Shown here: in pieces, positions 1 to 13,463 of the stretch
How the letters are laid out: each line of letters begins with the position of its first letter
How positions within the stretch are numbered: the stretch's first letter is position 1
Assembly (NCBI RefSeq): GCF_002105155.1
Contig: NW_019028999.1
Location: 434,001-498,000, forward strand
Length of the DNA: 64,000 nucleotides
DNA from: Lobosporangium transversale
Lineage: Eukaryota > Mortierellomycota > Mortierellomycetes > Mortierellales > Mortierellaceae
Direction of reading: 5' to 3'
Notes under the pieces: generated by a model
Database searches by the model: none
What the model saw: only the letters and a program-made list of their open reading frames with translations
Told to the model about the DNA's origin: nothing
Program-made: the position numbers and the translations under genes

Positions 1-1578
<1,578 letters not shown>

Positions 1579-4500
1579 GACAGTTTGTATTTTCGCCCTT
1601 GTCTTTAATCGAATAGTGACTGTGCAATTAAGTGATATGAATGGTCTTGGTTAGAAAATGTCAAGAGCCAAATACCCTCTGAAAGATATATTGATATCAA
1701 AGCTCTACGAGCTTTCACCAGCATAAAAAAATAATGTAACCACTTCGGCTCCGAATTGAATGCTCAGTCTTTTTCAATCGCATCACTCAATTTCAGCTTC
1801 AGAATTTGAGTTATCCATCCATTTCTCCAAAATGCACTGTCCACGAATGAAAGTTCTTTACCAACTATTTCTAATGAAGAAAGTCAGAATAAGTTCATAC
1901 AGTAAGAAGTGACGATAATCCCAGTCAGTAGGAATATTATGTCGAGTGCCTATGCTATCAAAATGCGCTTTGTGCTAGAGTACGCGAGACTACAGCAAAT
2001 GAGCTTGGCCTAACGAGTAAGGAAGATGATGCCTAAGGTCATCTATCACACATTGCCAATGTTATTGAATGGGGCTTTGTAAGCTTCAATAAGCGTCACA
2101 ACTCACGTGAATACTCTTAACTCACGCAAGCGCAACCGAGATTATACTTGATGCCATGATAGGGAGCCCTCAAGCTCACGCCTACAAAGCGCATTCAGAG
2201 TACTATGAAGGAAGTTAATCAATTTTCAATTATGAAAGGGCCATCCTCATCTTAACCACTGGCATCAACCTTACTGCGCTTTTATTCAGCAAAAGTTATG
2301 AAGAAGACCATTCTATGAAAGATAATTGGATAGCTCGCTATGGGCTCATTAAGGCTGGCATTATAGAAGGGGGAAGACTTTGGCCATTCAAGTTATAGCG
2401 GTTCCTGATATTATGGAGCGTTCGGCAGTGGACCATGCCGCTATTACTCTTATCGCGGTTAGCAGTACCTTTCAGTAACTACCAAAAGGTGGCCCGTTGT
2501 CTACAGTGATGTCCGCAACAATCGATATATAACTGCCTGCAATAAAAAAATCTGAAAAGAAAATTCAGAATACCAAAGAGGAAGCACAAGTGTAAAAGCC
2601 GCTTCATCTTTTACCAATAGTGAAAACTACTATGGTGTACTCCAAAAGTGTGGAGCGGGAGGTGTTTTGATCCTATCCGACCACAGGGGGATTTTTTATG
2701 TCAACCCTCTAATCAAGGTTGACATATTTGATCGATGAGATGTAAGGAAATCTTGCATCATGTTTCAGGGCGATTGTCGATTGCCCAATGGTTTATTTGT
2801 TGCTTTCATTCCTTTCCTTATTTAGGAGACAGCATGCGGTTGATGAAGGAGTTAGAGTCTTTGTCAAACCCATCTGCATAAGCACAGCCCAGAAGATACA
2901 GCACAGACACCAGAGTATCCATGCGAAGTATACTCGCTTATCATACTTATAAAGCTAAACTACCGTCATATACTTTATCGAAATTCAGGTCAGGATCTGG
3001 CGCGGCCCAAAGTCGGTATCGAGATACAGAGCCGTTAGATCTATATAGATAAACCTCGTCGGTCCACGAATTTGCTGTTGGCGGTACGGCCCTTTCGTTA
3101 GAAAATGTCTGTGCCACAGCTAGTTGAATTCTAACGGAATCCGTATACACTTTATAGTACGCGGCCCTAAGTGATATACCTCAATCTCATTAGTGATCAC
3201 ACGGAACCGTCCGGTATTGGGAAGGAGGAGAAAGAGTATAAAATGGACAAGACTTTTTGACTTTGGAAGGAGGCCCAGTGACTTAGTTTCTGAAAGAGTT
3301 ATCCTTAAGGTGAGATCACTTGGAAGGGGAAAAAGCACACTTGCAATTTTCAAGACGCCACAGAAAAACAATAGACCACGCTTCTAATTTAATTGTACAC
3401 GTGTCTCTTGTTGGTATATCCAGGAAGCTTATCCCTTCGTCCGTCACAAGGGCAAATTTGCCATAAATGGGCTTAAAATCCAGCAATCCATGGGCATTGT
3501 CTTGAAATTTTATTTCGATGTCGAAATAAATGACCGAAAACTAAATTGCCATGGAGCTATCCTGGCTTCTTTATTTGTCCAAATAAAAAACTCATGAAGA
3601 CTTTCGCATGACCCTAGCATCCGCTTGGGAGTCCATTGTGTCGTTTATTTATTGACTAGTGTAATAGCAGTGATAATATTCGCCGCCGTAGTCTCGACTT
3701 GAAAGGAGGGCAATCTGAGTTGATTCATTCTACCGCACCATGGAGCTTGACTAACTTGATCTTTTCCTGTACAGCTCGGCAAGACTTGATTTGTCACATC
3801 ATTTACTTGCTCGTCTTCTTGCGTTCCCTTGATGTATCTGGGTTGGTAAACACTGCTAGTAGAGTTTGTTGGGCCTGTTGAAACCAGAGGGAGCCACAGC
3901 AACATATCATACCCAAGGTGATACAAATATCTCTGTTGGAGTGAGTGGTGAACTGTGTGTGGTTCAGATGTAGTGGACATAAACGGCGAAAGAATGCATC
4001 GAAAGGATGTGAGCGGTTATGAGAGCAAGGAAGAAGGGGTTGGTATGCCTGTTCAAGTCTTTGGCAAGAGAGTATGAATAGCAGTTGTGATCACGAGTTG
4101 ATTTCGGTGAGTCCGCATAACAATGGTATAGTTTCTAGACCCTATCTTCCACGTACAGCATTGCATTATTGTTGTTTTCAGACCTGGCACCAATCATGCG
4201 AGGTATTTCTCTTTCTGAGGGTTCCTTGTGTTAAACAGCCAGACAGAAAGCTTAGAAGAGATACAGACACAACGGTGAAAAAAATGTATGTGAGCAAACA
4301 GTTGCTGTGTTTATTTGTTGTCTGCACATGCCTTCTTTCATCGCGGGCTTTTTTTTTATTGTTTCGCAAATCTTGTTTCCTTTTTTGTTCGTCAATCACT
4401 GTGTGCACGAATAAGCAGCTGAAGCATCTCTTTGGTTTCTGTACATGTATAAACACATTTTACATCGTGGCGTCTTTTTTTGTTCAAAACACAAGCGTTT

Positions 4501-5370
4501 TCCATTAGTGCCTCCAAACAAACTTTATTTTGGTGGCCACTCCACAATCACCCCATGGTTATAACAATCTCAAGGAAAGAAACTCAAACGCGTCGGTATT
4601 AATCTCGCTTCTGTATTGCTAGATGCATATGTTTTGGCGATTGGTATCAACTATCAAATTCACACATACACACACCAAACAACCGCCAAAAACCACCACC
4701 CTCGCTTCTGCTCTCCCTCCATCCACAAGGCGCTGCGCAATATCACCATTAACAAGGCACCGTCCAGTAAGAAAGGGTGCTTAGATAACTTTTACTCCAA
4801 GCAATAAGCGCATGCAACTACATCACTCCTATCTCCGCCATTGATGCCGGAACCTGGGAACCAACGAATATCTCTGCTTTAACGCAATAGTACTGAAGCT
4901 GTTGGAGCAAAGAGCGACATCTAAACCCATTCTCTGATAAAAAAGACTTTTTTTTTTCTTTAGTTGTTACCTTTGACAAGGATATAATCACCGAGTCATA
5001 TCTGTCACCTGTTCAAAATTATAAATCTTCTTTTATTCATTAAATTCCTCACAAAGCACAAAGCAAGGGCCAATGCAAACAAAAGAAACTGAAAAAAAAA
5101 AAAAAAATTGTGTAACAAAGGATCGACATCGACACTGTATGCTGTATATGGAGATGATTTTTTCGAATGCTCACTTTGGTATCTCAATGCTATTGTTTCC
5201 AATCTGCCGTTCATGCGAGAGCTTGTATTTATTTGTCGATCTCTGCTATTGACTTGGACAAAACCCCAAGCCAAACAAAGGAACTGAATAAAGATTGATG
5301 TGGCCTGTGAAGCAAAGGATCGATATCAAAACCATATGAGACAATGTTAAAACTCATCATCAATCCAGGG
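1579..5370. other. long AT-rich intergenic region
   Basis: No convincing gene is visible. Two short minus-strand reading frames were inspected. One, at 3150-2947, contains the phrase TDEVYLYRSNGSVSRYRLW and might be a decayed coding fragment. The other, at 3980-3645 (111 codons, starting MSTTSEPHTV), matches no family I recognise. A 14-base A run lies near 5096. The 3' third of the region is upstream DNA for the XPG-Fanzor unit. Confidence 0.4.
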
Positions 5371-5613
5371 TATAAAAAGGGATCATTGTCTTCCTCCTTT
5401 TCCGCTCGCTCACTTCAAAGTTCCATCCCTTTTACCACTGCCACTTGTTCTTGTATCTTTCCTTCAATATTCTTTATCTATTCACTTTGGATCTTTAAAC
5501 CATAAAAAAGCCCATCCTTTTATACCTTTGTCGCTCTTTTTTTTTTTCTTTTTCATTTCTTTTCATCACCATCATTTTTCTTTTTTTCTTTCTCTTTCGC
5601 TTAGATATTGACC
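5371..5613 (+). promoter_or_regulatory. TATA-box promoter and pyrimidine-rich leader of the XPG-Fanzor unit
   Basis: A canonical TATA box (TATAAAAAGG) lies at 5371-5380. About 230 bases of strongly C/T-rich DNA follow, leading to ACCATGG at 5611-5617, a good fungal start context. No comparable promoter or long non-coding gap is visible between the XPG-like and Fanzor-like parts downstream. This is the main reason to think both were expressed from one transcript. The promoter call rests on sequence only. Confidence 0.55.
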
Positions 5614-6649
5614 ATGGGGCTGAAGTCCTTCTTCAAACTGGCTGCGGATCGCGGGGTTTTACCTTCGGAAACTGACGTGGGCACTTCCTTGGCGGCAAAT
5701 CCTGACCATTCTGTTCATGTAGATCTCCTCGGTACGTTCTATTACGACATCCTCCGCAGAGTCGTCCATGCAAAGATGAAAAACGAATCCATCATTGATG
5801 TAGGAAGGTCCCTGGCTCTCGTGATAAAGGAACTTTTCATAACGGACGATCTGACTATACATATTGATGGGGAACCTTGTACTGAGAAAGAAAAGCAAGG
5901 ACAGAACGGCAAGCCATAAGACAAAAAAATATGGATGCTTTGGAGAACGATATGAGCACCTTCGAGAGAAATTCTCGGAGTGGGGTATGGACTCGTCCTC
6001 AAGTCATGAGGCGCATCCAGAAGGGTCTTCGAGAAGTCCACACCCTGAGCGTCCAGGACAAGAATCAGCTGGCAACAGGCCTTAACTCTGTCTTCGATGT
6101 CTGTCTGTGTGCATATGAAGCGGACCCATGCATAGGGTGCCATGATGAGGAGAATGATAGGATCGTGATATCCCAAGACTCTGATTTTTTTGCGTACGAA
6201 TGAGTCTGCTTCCTAGTGCGACCTCTTCCGCACCGTAGACGGAAGTTTGGGGTTTACGATGTAGACAACATTATCCAAGCACTAAGACTGCCATCACACG
6301 CGCATCTGGTGTTATTCTGTGCCATCGCAGGCAATGACTACTCAAGGAACCTCGAGACGTTAGGCCCGGTTAATAATCTTCGATTAATTCGAAACGTTGC
6401 GTGGAACGAGAACTACAATAAAATGCTTCGGGACTACCTAAGGGAAGCTAGTAAGGTGTTGGGAAGGAACGCAGCCTCTGAAGAAGGCCGTTTCAGAGTA
6501 GCTCTCCGCATTTTTACTTCCAACCATCAAACGTCGGCCCAAACGTTACCATTGAACAATGAGTTCGATAACTTCAAGCAGCGTCTACTCAATGGAAAGG
6601 ATCTTCGCCATAGAATGGCTCAGCAAAGACGAGCGCAGCGCCGCAGAAC
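5614..6649 (+). pseudogene. XPG/FEN1-like 5'-flap nuclease reading frame, broken
   Basis: The reading frame begins MGLKSFFKLAADRG, like the N-terminus of FEN1/XPG enzymes, which cut 5' flaps and bubbles with two metal ions. Family motifs appear in the right order. These are VHVDLLGTFYYDILRR (N-region Asp), IHIDGEPCTEKEK (second Asp), an EAD motif in CAYEADPCIG, ISQDSDFFAYE (I-region Asp pair), and LFCAIAGNDYSRN followed by LGPVNNLRLIRN (the GxDY/helix-hairpin-helix entry). So the acidic metal-binding set is still present. Two lesions are visible. The frame changes between about 5886 and 5897 in an A-rich run, and an in-frame TGA lies at 6201-6203. A GTAAGA donor-like site follows at 6650, but the acceptor tried (6710-6711) leads to stops in all three frames. 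The Fanzor reading frame begins about 130 bases further on, same strand. It is either the N-terminal half of a fusion or a separate upstream gene. The nuclease family call is strong; the relation to Fanzor is inferred. Confidence 0.75.
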
Positions 6650-6778
6650 GTAAGAAAGCTCAAGCTATAGTTTTGGCCTTGAAACCATACGTCCCCAATA
6701 CTAATCGTTAGTCCCCTTCTTGGATAATGTAGAGACACACCATCATTCTATATAGCGAAAGGGTCACATAGGAACTAG

Positions 6779-9112
6779 TTCCGGCCCATCTTTTCTGACA
6801 AGGCGAGCATATTGAATGGGCGCACAGTTGATATCAGTAACTGCCGTCAGCACGATAGGCCGGGCCTTAAGCATCCACGTCGGAGAAAGGCAAAAAAGAA
6901 GCAACAGAAAAAACAAAAGCGGAAGCACAAATGCAAGAAGCCTCATAGGGCTAAAAAAGAAGGTGCACCAATTAGGAACTTGAAGGATGCTACGAAGGTT
7001 GATCACAGCTACAGTAGTAAGCACCTTATCAAGGCCTTAACAATTGGGTCCCTTAAGGCCTCCATGGCAAGGAAAGGCGGACTGGACGCAGATGAAAGGG
7101 ATAGTATTGCAAGCCAGATCCGAGGGGCAGTTGTTGTCCTCAACCGACTACGCCGCTATGCATACTGGGCGATTGCCTTGGACATTGAGAGGATCATGCG
7201 GTTACCAGGGGCAGCAAGGTCGAGGAAAAAGGCACTGGACGAGGTCTTGATAGTAATGATTATTCCTTCCGTCTCGCCACCCTTCTTTTAAGTGGTCAAG
7301 GTGGTCCCAATTCAGCTTACGCGAAGGCAAAAAAACAAAGAAAGGCGGTAGAAACGCCCCATTATCTCCTCGCTTATGAACATTTCAAGGCCACCACTGA
7401 ACTTTCCCCAATAAAGGAAATAGACATCACATTGGGGACGTGCAAGGCTTTGATCCCAAAAAGATCTCATTTCCAAGAGCGTCAGAGCTACTAATGGGCC
7501 AAGTACAGACATCATTAAGGCAGCACTACAGGAACGCAATGGTGTAGCTTGTGTAAGGTATTTTCATGCATATTCTGCAATCAAATGCTCTTTATTCAGA
7601 CTCTTTATTTTTTTTTATTTTTTTTTTTTTTTCTAGTTTGATGTCGAGAAAACAAACGAAGATATGAGCGACATTGGGTTTTTTTTGCGGGAGAACAAAA
7701 AAGTGAAAAAATACTCAGACTTTCCTACGTCCCCCTGGTCACCCGGGTATGTGTATCTGTCTGAACACGCCCTAGTTGACATCCTCTGGGCGAACGAAGA
7801 TACCAAGCAGCTGTTGGAGCGTATTCTGCCTCTCAACAATCCTTCCAAGACTGCAATGTTTGAATGTGTACAGGGAACAAAAGGGGTTTTGATTCAGGCT
7901 CTCTTTTGTGACATTGGAGGTGATCGCATGGTTCTTGGATAGAGACAAAGTATCCCTGCAGTCACAGGACAAAGATATAACCCGGTTCAAACTCAAAGGA
8001 ACGATTTCTACCAACGGTCTAGTTCTGAATCTACTTGCCTATGACACAACCCAGACGAAGAGACAGCAGCAGTCTGACATAGATGAAGAAGACTCCAGCC
8101 AAGAACTGGAGCTTTCTCATGGATTTCTCAACACGACGTGTTCAAAGGCAGCCGGTGAAGACCTGACAGATGAAGACTACGCAGACATAAACTGGAAGAG
8201 GAGCTCCAAACTGCTTGAAAACGTTGAGCTCACATTCAACAAACCAGGGCGATGCCCATTCGCAAACACCACAACTATCGTCGGATGCGATCCTGGTATT
8301 GTTAACGCCCTTATGTTTTCCTCCCTGGATCCTCACAACCCTAACTTGCGGCAAACGGTAAAGGTGAGAAGCAGGTTCTTGTACCTCCCCGTCCTCCGCT
8401 TCAATCACCTGTTGAACAAAAGGAAGCGTGAAAAAGGAATGATTGAGGTTGAGAACGTCATCCCTGTGTTTGGAAGGGATACGTATAATGAGTACTTTCA
8501 ATGGATGAACGAGGAGTCTCAGACACAGACAGGATCAACGAATTTGGATGTGCTTCAAGAGTTCTATGAGTCCAGATGGCACCTGAAAAAAAAATGGGAC
8601 CTACGAAAGGCTCAACGAGCTACGTTCGACTACGCGGTACAGCGAGTGTTGAAGATGCTTGGGGATAAAGGAGTACTTGTCGTCGGCCTATGGTCCTTTG
8701 AAAGTAGTAAAGGAGTTCCCAGCAAGCACACTGCTATAACGAGACACCTTGTAACACAGGTATGGCTTTTTTTAAAAAAGTAAGAAAAGCTGGAAAGCCA
8801 AAGAACCCTTGCTAATAAACGACTGCCATTTGAAACGCTTAGATCAAAGCACGAGGACACTTCGCTGTAGGAGCGCACGAATTTTACACCAGCGCCCGCT
8901 GTCCCCGACCCCTCTGCGATAGCTTTTTAGAGACGGTGTACCCTCGCTCTAAATATTGCCGGGCATGTAAGGCATTCTTCGACCGTGACGCAGTAGGGGC
9001 GGAAAACATCGCAAGAATCGGTCTTGCTCAAATTGAGAGGCAAGAGAGACCTGCAAAGTACAGGCTCACGGAAGAGTCGCCTGCTCCGGCTGCAAAGCGC
9101 GCACGATGCTAG
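6779..9112 (+). pseudogene. Fanzor (eukaryotic TnpB-like, RNA-guided nuclease family), frameshifted copy
   Basis: Fanzors are eukaryotic relatives of transposon TnpB that cut DNA guided by an RNA made from the element's 3' end. The reading frame runs through segments 6779-7250 (with a Lys/Arg-rich NLS-like stretch), 7249-7491, 7490-7552, 7637-7925, 7922-8759 and 8843-9112. Two introns splice cleanly in phase 0: 7553-7636 (GTAAGG, T-rich) and 8760-8842 (GTATGG, with GCTAATAA before the acceptor). RuvC-I is VGCDPGIVNALMF. The RuvC-II region is VVGLWSFESSKG followed by RGHFAVGAHEFYTS. The zinc ribbon is CPRPLC and CRAC, and RuvC-III is DRDAVGAENIARIGL. Frame changes near 7250, 7490 and 7923 show that this copy is decayed or mis-assembled. 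The stop is at 9110-9112. Family assignment is firm from motif order; I cannot say whether it is Fanzor1 or a sister clade. Confidence 0.85.
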
Positions 9113-9141
9113 ACACAAGTATTTGGGTGCCGGCACACCCA
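9113..9141 (+). ncRNA. candidate 3' hairpin, possible start of the Fanzor guide RNA region
   Basis: Just after the Fanzor stop, TGGGTG (9124-9129) and CACCCA (9136-9141) can form a six-pair stem around a CCGGCA loop. In known TnpB and Fanzor elements the guide RNA scaffold overlaps the 3' end of the gene and runs into the element's right end, so this is where such a scaffold would be expected. Nothing here proves transcription, and the element boundary was not found. Confidence 0.25.
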
Positions 9142-10776
9142 CAAAAAATTTGTAAGTTCTGTTTATTTTCGTCTCCTGTATCCTCTCTAATCTTTTGCCC
9201 CCTGAATTTCTGGACTAACTTTAAAAACCGTACAATGTTCGAAAAAGGCGGTACCACCCACATGTGCGCTATAGCCTTGCCGTCAACAATCAAGCTTTTA
9301 CTCGCCTTAGCTAGAGTATAGATGCTCATTGATCGAACAAAGAAGAACAGCTTCACAAACTTCTCATATTTGCGTGCGGAACAGAGCACAAGTTATGAGG
9401 TACCCGAGCGGTTTTGGTAAGAAAGGGATCAAGATGCGGTAGCGTCGGTGAGACGTAGAATGGACCAAGCTACGCTCAACTTTCCAATGACAGAATCTGT
9501 TGTTGTCACCAGAGAACGATCCCATTGCTCTAAGTGCCGCAGCATTTCCACAGAGCAGTGTAATACACATAATGCTATAATAATGTCAACCAGTCCAGAT
9601 TTTGCTTGCAATAATCCGAATGTTCCTCTTCAGGTTCTACAATTTGTGACACCCGAAGCATCTCGTGCAGGGTCCACGTCAATATAATTATTTCAAAATG
9701 ATCCACTGCTGCCACTGGACGGGACGATCAGCAATTGATTCCATATATATATTGATCGCCTTGCAATGATGTGATTTATGCATGTCGCGAATGGGACAGT
9801 TTTTTTTTTTTTTTTTTTTTTTTTGGAGTGTCGATGTCCGTCAATTATCTACAGACATAACCTTGAATTGAGAACAAAAAAAAAAAACCACTTCACAGTG
9901 GATGGGGTCACTCCTCCCAAACCCCCTGCTTCCTTCTTTTCCTCCTCTCTTTCTCCTGCTCCTCTTCTTCTACTACCACCACCCCCTCCTCTCTTCTTCC
10001 TCCTCAGCCTCCTTTTCTTCCTCTTCCTCTTCCCGCTCCCTTGTTGAGCCTTAAAGGCCATTCAGTCCTTTGCGTTCCATTCAACATGGCACTGCTCTAG
10101 TCGTGCTGCAACCGTGTTTATTTTAGCTGCAGCAGACAGACAAATTTCTTGAATTTCATGTTGATAAATTTTCAACACATTTGGATATGCTTTCACTCAG
10201 ACCCTCTCGTTGGCTGGTGAAAGGATGTCCCTCAGGCCAATGGCATGTAATACGGGATCAAAAAAAGAAAAGTCGCGTTTCTCTTTCAGACTGGAACACG
10301 TCGAGTCGTTTTTGTCTTGACTTTGCACGGTATAATTTTCTGTATGTTTACTCCCTTCTTTCTCTTTCTCTTATTCCAACCATCTGTCTCTTCTCTTTCC
10401 TTTTATTTCCCTTTTCCTCTTTCCTTGTCTCTCGCTTGAAGTTTTCGCTTACTCCAACCGTAACCATTGTGGAAGCGTTGACCCTGATTGAGCCCGTCTA
10501 TCTTTTCCTCTCCAATCAGCTTATTGTCCCATTCGTGCTTCAAATTTATACTTTCACACAAACACTTGAATTGTCCTTACACCATCTTCCTGTTGCTACA
10601 CACGTAAGTAATGGCCGCTGAGATGCATTTAGAAATGTACTCTTCATTAAAGACTTGGATGTGAAGCATTAATCAAATAATTGAGAGTGTACGGGGGCAT
10701 TCTTTCTGACTTTGGCAATTTCTTTCCTTTTATCCAATGACGGCATATCAATCAATTGCCCGTCTCTTTTTTCTTT

Positions 10777-10808
<32 letters not shown>

Positions 10809-11047
10809 CTTCTTTTTTCTTCCTTTTTTCTTTTTTTGACGACGCGACATCCTCTTTTCGGACCACATCCACAGATTCGTGCGCTATAAGATAGTTCTAA
10901 AAACATCCATCGACTGACATCAAGCAACGATACACTTCAACAGATTCATCTCTTCTATAGCTTCAACTACATCACATCAACGCGCGTGCTCAGTGAAAAT
11001 TAGAATCAGAGTGTTACGAGCAAGCATAACCTCGCCACATCTCATCA
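9142..11047. other. intergenic DNA, pyrimidine-rich, upstream of the PKA regulatory subunit gene
   Basis: No supported gene. The stretch holds a T run at about 9800-9824, a long C/T-rich block at 9911-10040, another at 10350-10450, and a T run at about 10780-10808. The last 300 bases are probably the promoter and leader of the gene starting at 11048. The right end of the Fanzor element, if it survives, should lie in the first few hundred bases. I found no terminal repeat matching the sequence upstream of 5371. Confidence 0.4.
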
Positions 11048-12605
11048 ATGTTTGCCTCGTCAACTTCATCTCAATCACCTATTCACCGATCTCTGCCGCA
11101 AGCGTATGCAGAGATCTTGAACGATCTCAACCAAAAGGTCATCGCTGCCCAGCCTCAAGATGTTCTCCAGTTCTGTGCGAATTACTTTAATAGCAAACTT
11201 GAGGAGCAGCGCGTGAGATTTTTGGCCACAGGTGAGGATAGCTATCATGCTCACATTCTATCGGTGACAAAAGAACCTATACGTATGCATATCATGTCCT
11301 ATATTTATTGTTGGCAATGAAGGTGAATGTTATCTCAAGATAGAGATATGGATGCCACTCCAACTCGGAAATACTAATTATAGTTGGAGATTTGATTCAA
11401 GAGGAATCACAGAGAATAAGATGGGCACACTGGTAAACTATGCTCCATTCGTCATCCCATTCGAATTAGCCTTGATAAAGAAAAGGGATGAATACATGAA
11501 TATGCACATTCAGACACACGCAAAAAAAAAAAAGTACTATGCTTCGGACACCTGCTCTTAATTTTGGAAGAGCTGAAAAATAAATACATAAAAACTATGA
11601 AAATAGCTATTGCAACCATGGCTTTAAACTAACTGTGCTGATTTTTATTCTCATGAATCCATCCAACATGTAGCTCGCGCTACACCCCAGCCGAATCGGG
11701 AAGGACCTCAGTTTTTGCCTCCTGTGCCCCCTCCTACGCTTTCTGTCTCTTCGCCAAATAATGGCAGTCCTGCAACATCAGAAGCATCCAGCCCTGATCA
11801 TCCAATGGGAAGTGGAAGCGGGAGTGAGAGTGACGATGAAGATCCGGATGAACCCAGTCCACTGCTGGCAATGCCTCCGAATTATATGAGAGGTCGCCGC
11901 ACCTCAGTTAGTGCCGAGAGTATGGTTCCCAACCACCAGAATTATGTCAAAGTTGTTATTCCGAAGACAGAGGAACAGCGCCGACGAATTGAAGCCTCCA
12001 TCTCTAATAACTTTTTATTCAAGAACTTGGACGAAGACCAACATGAAGATGTTGTCAATGCCATGACAGAGAAGCGCTTTCATCGTGGCGATAATGTGAT
12101 TGAACAAGGTGCAGTTGGAGACTTTTTTTATGTCGTTGAAACAGGAACACTAGACGTATTTGTGGCAAAGCACGGCAATCCAGCCGAGAAAGTATTTGAG
12201 TACGGCCCTGGAGGAAGCTTTGGAGAACTTGCTCTCATGTATAATGGACCTCGCGCAGCAACTGTTACAGCGACATCGGATGTGGTTCTTTGGGCTCTGG
12301 ATCGTATCACCTTCCGCAGGATCCTTATGGAGAACACATCAAGGAAGAGACGTATGTATGAAGCCTTCTTAGAGACAGTTCCTTTGCTCATGTCTTTGGA
12401 GCCCTATGAACGTCACAAGATTGCAGATGCTTTGGAGTCTGTATATTTTGATGATGGTCAGATTGTTGTAAAGCAAGGAGACCAAGGGACCAATTTTTTT
12501 ATTATTGAGTCAGGAGAGGCAACTGTTACGAAGTGCAACGACGAAGGTGTCGAATATGCTATGCCTGGACTTGGACCCGGTCAATATTTTGGAGGTACTA
12601 TCATA

Positions 12606-12652
<47 letters not shown>

Positions 12653-12945
12653 AACATCTAGCTAATATTTTGCATTGCTGTCTAGAACTTGCGCTCCTAA
12701 ATGATATGCCAAGAGCGGCAACCGTTCGAGCAAAAGGAAGGCTAAAGTGCGCTACTCTTGGAAAAAGGGCTTTCGTTCGTCTATTGGGGCCTGTTGTTGA
12801 GATCATCAAGCGCAATAGTGATAACTATCAAACAATTGAACAGCAGATTCAACAACAACAACTCTTGCAGGAACAGCAGGCCGCTGCTGAAGCAGCATTA
12901 GAATCATCAAATCAACATTCTCAGGAGCAGCTCAACCATCACTAA
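11048..12945 (+). CDS. pkaR: cAMP-dependent protein kinase regulatory subunit
   Basis: This protein holds the PKA catalytic subunit inactive until cAMP binds. Exons are 11048-11231, 11674-12594 and 12686-12945, giving 454 residues. The N-terminal part ([20 protein letters not shown], then [16 protein letters not shown]) is an RIIa dimerisation/docking domain. A Ser/Pro/acidic linker leads to the inhibitory site GRRTSVSAE, whose RRxS form marks a phosphorylatable, type II-like subunit. Two cyclic-nucleotide domains follow, each with its phosphate-binding cassette: [16 protein letters not shown], and [16 protein letters not shown] across the last intron. The tail is Gln-rich. The last intron (12595-12685) contains a long T run followed by an A run. 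The first intron has two in-frame donors (11232 or 11283), so the linker may be 17 residues longer. Confidence 0.96.
12608..12652. repeat. oligo-T/oligo-A pair inside a PKA-R intron
   Basis: A run of more than twenty T is followed at once by a run of about twenty A, starting roughly a dozen bases after the 5' splice site. As RNA it could fold into a U-A hairpin. Similar T-A pairs occur near 21791, 26186, 54190 and 58620. Confidence 0.9.
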
Positions 12946-13463
12946 CAGTAGATGTCATGATGAATGGAGAACAAGTATTAGTGGGGCGACACAACCTGAC
13001 TACATAAAGTCTATTCTTAACTATTATCCCGCCAGTCCTCATTATCATCTTCCCGTCTTCCTTGATGTGTATGTGGCCCCAGGAGGGCACCACAACAGGA
13101 TATCTTTTTTTCTCATTCGTTATCCATTCCATTCTTCTCCTTCTCCTCTTCGTCTTCATCTTCTGCTTCATTTCTTCTACTTATTAAAGCCTAAAGATAA
13201 ATGATAAAAAAAAAGAAAAAAAGAGAGAGCGTATTTTATTCTGGCAATATATTTTATGTTTGCGGTGTGGGAACCATCTTACCATTGAGCAATTGAAATG
13301 GCGCTCATACATTTTGAATGCTGCATCGTTTCTCGCTTGAATAAAAAAGCAGCAAAAGCATTAAATTATATTTTAAAATATGTTTAGTTTTATATATTTT
13401 TATGTTTGTAACGGACTATATACAATGAATAAATTAGGGAGAGTGTGAAACAAAGCTGGTTGT

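Noticed and set aside
4074-4508. 144-codon Cys/Phe-rich frame and its antisense partner
   Set aside because: Low-complexity AT-rich DNA, both strands open by chance, no recognisable motif.
5280-9790. Terminal inverted repeats bounding the XPG-Fanzor locus
   Set aside because: I compared the flanks by eye and found no matching pair; short AT-rich similarities were not convincing.
9778-10061. Frames rich in Pro/Leu on one strand and Lys/Arg/Gly on the other
   Set aside because: They come from a pyrimidine-rich block with no domain, start context or splice support.
12505-12665. PKA-R frame running through the T/A run with poly-Phe/poly-Lys
   Set aside because: It is intron read-through: GTACTA..TCTAG splicing restores [16 protein letters not shown], the conserved second cassette.
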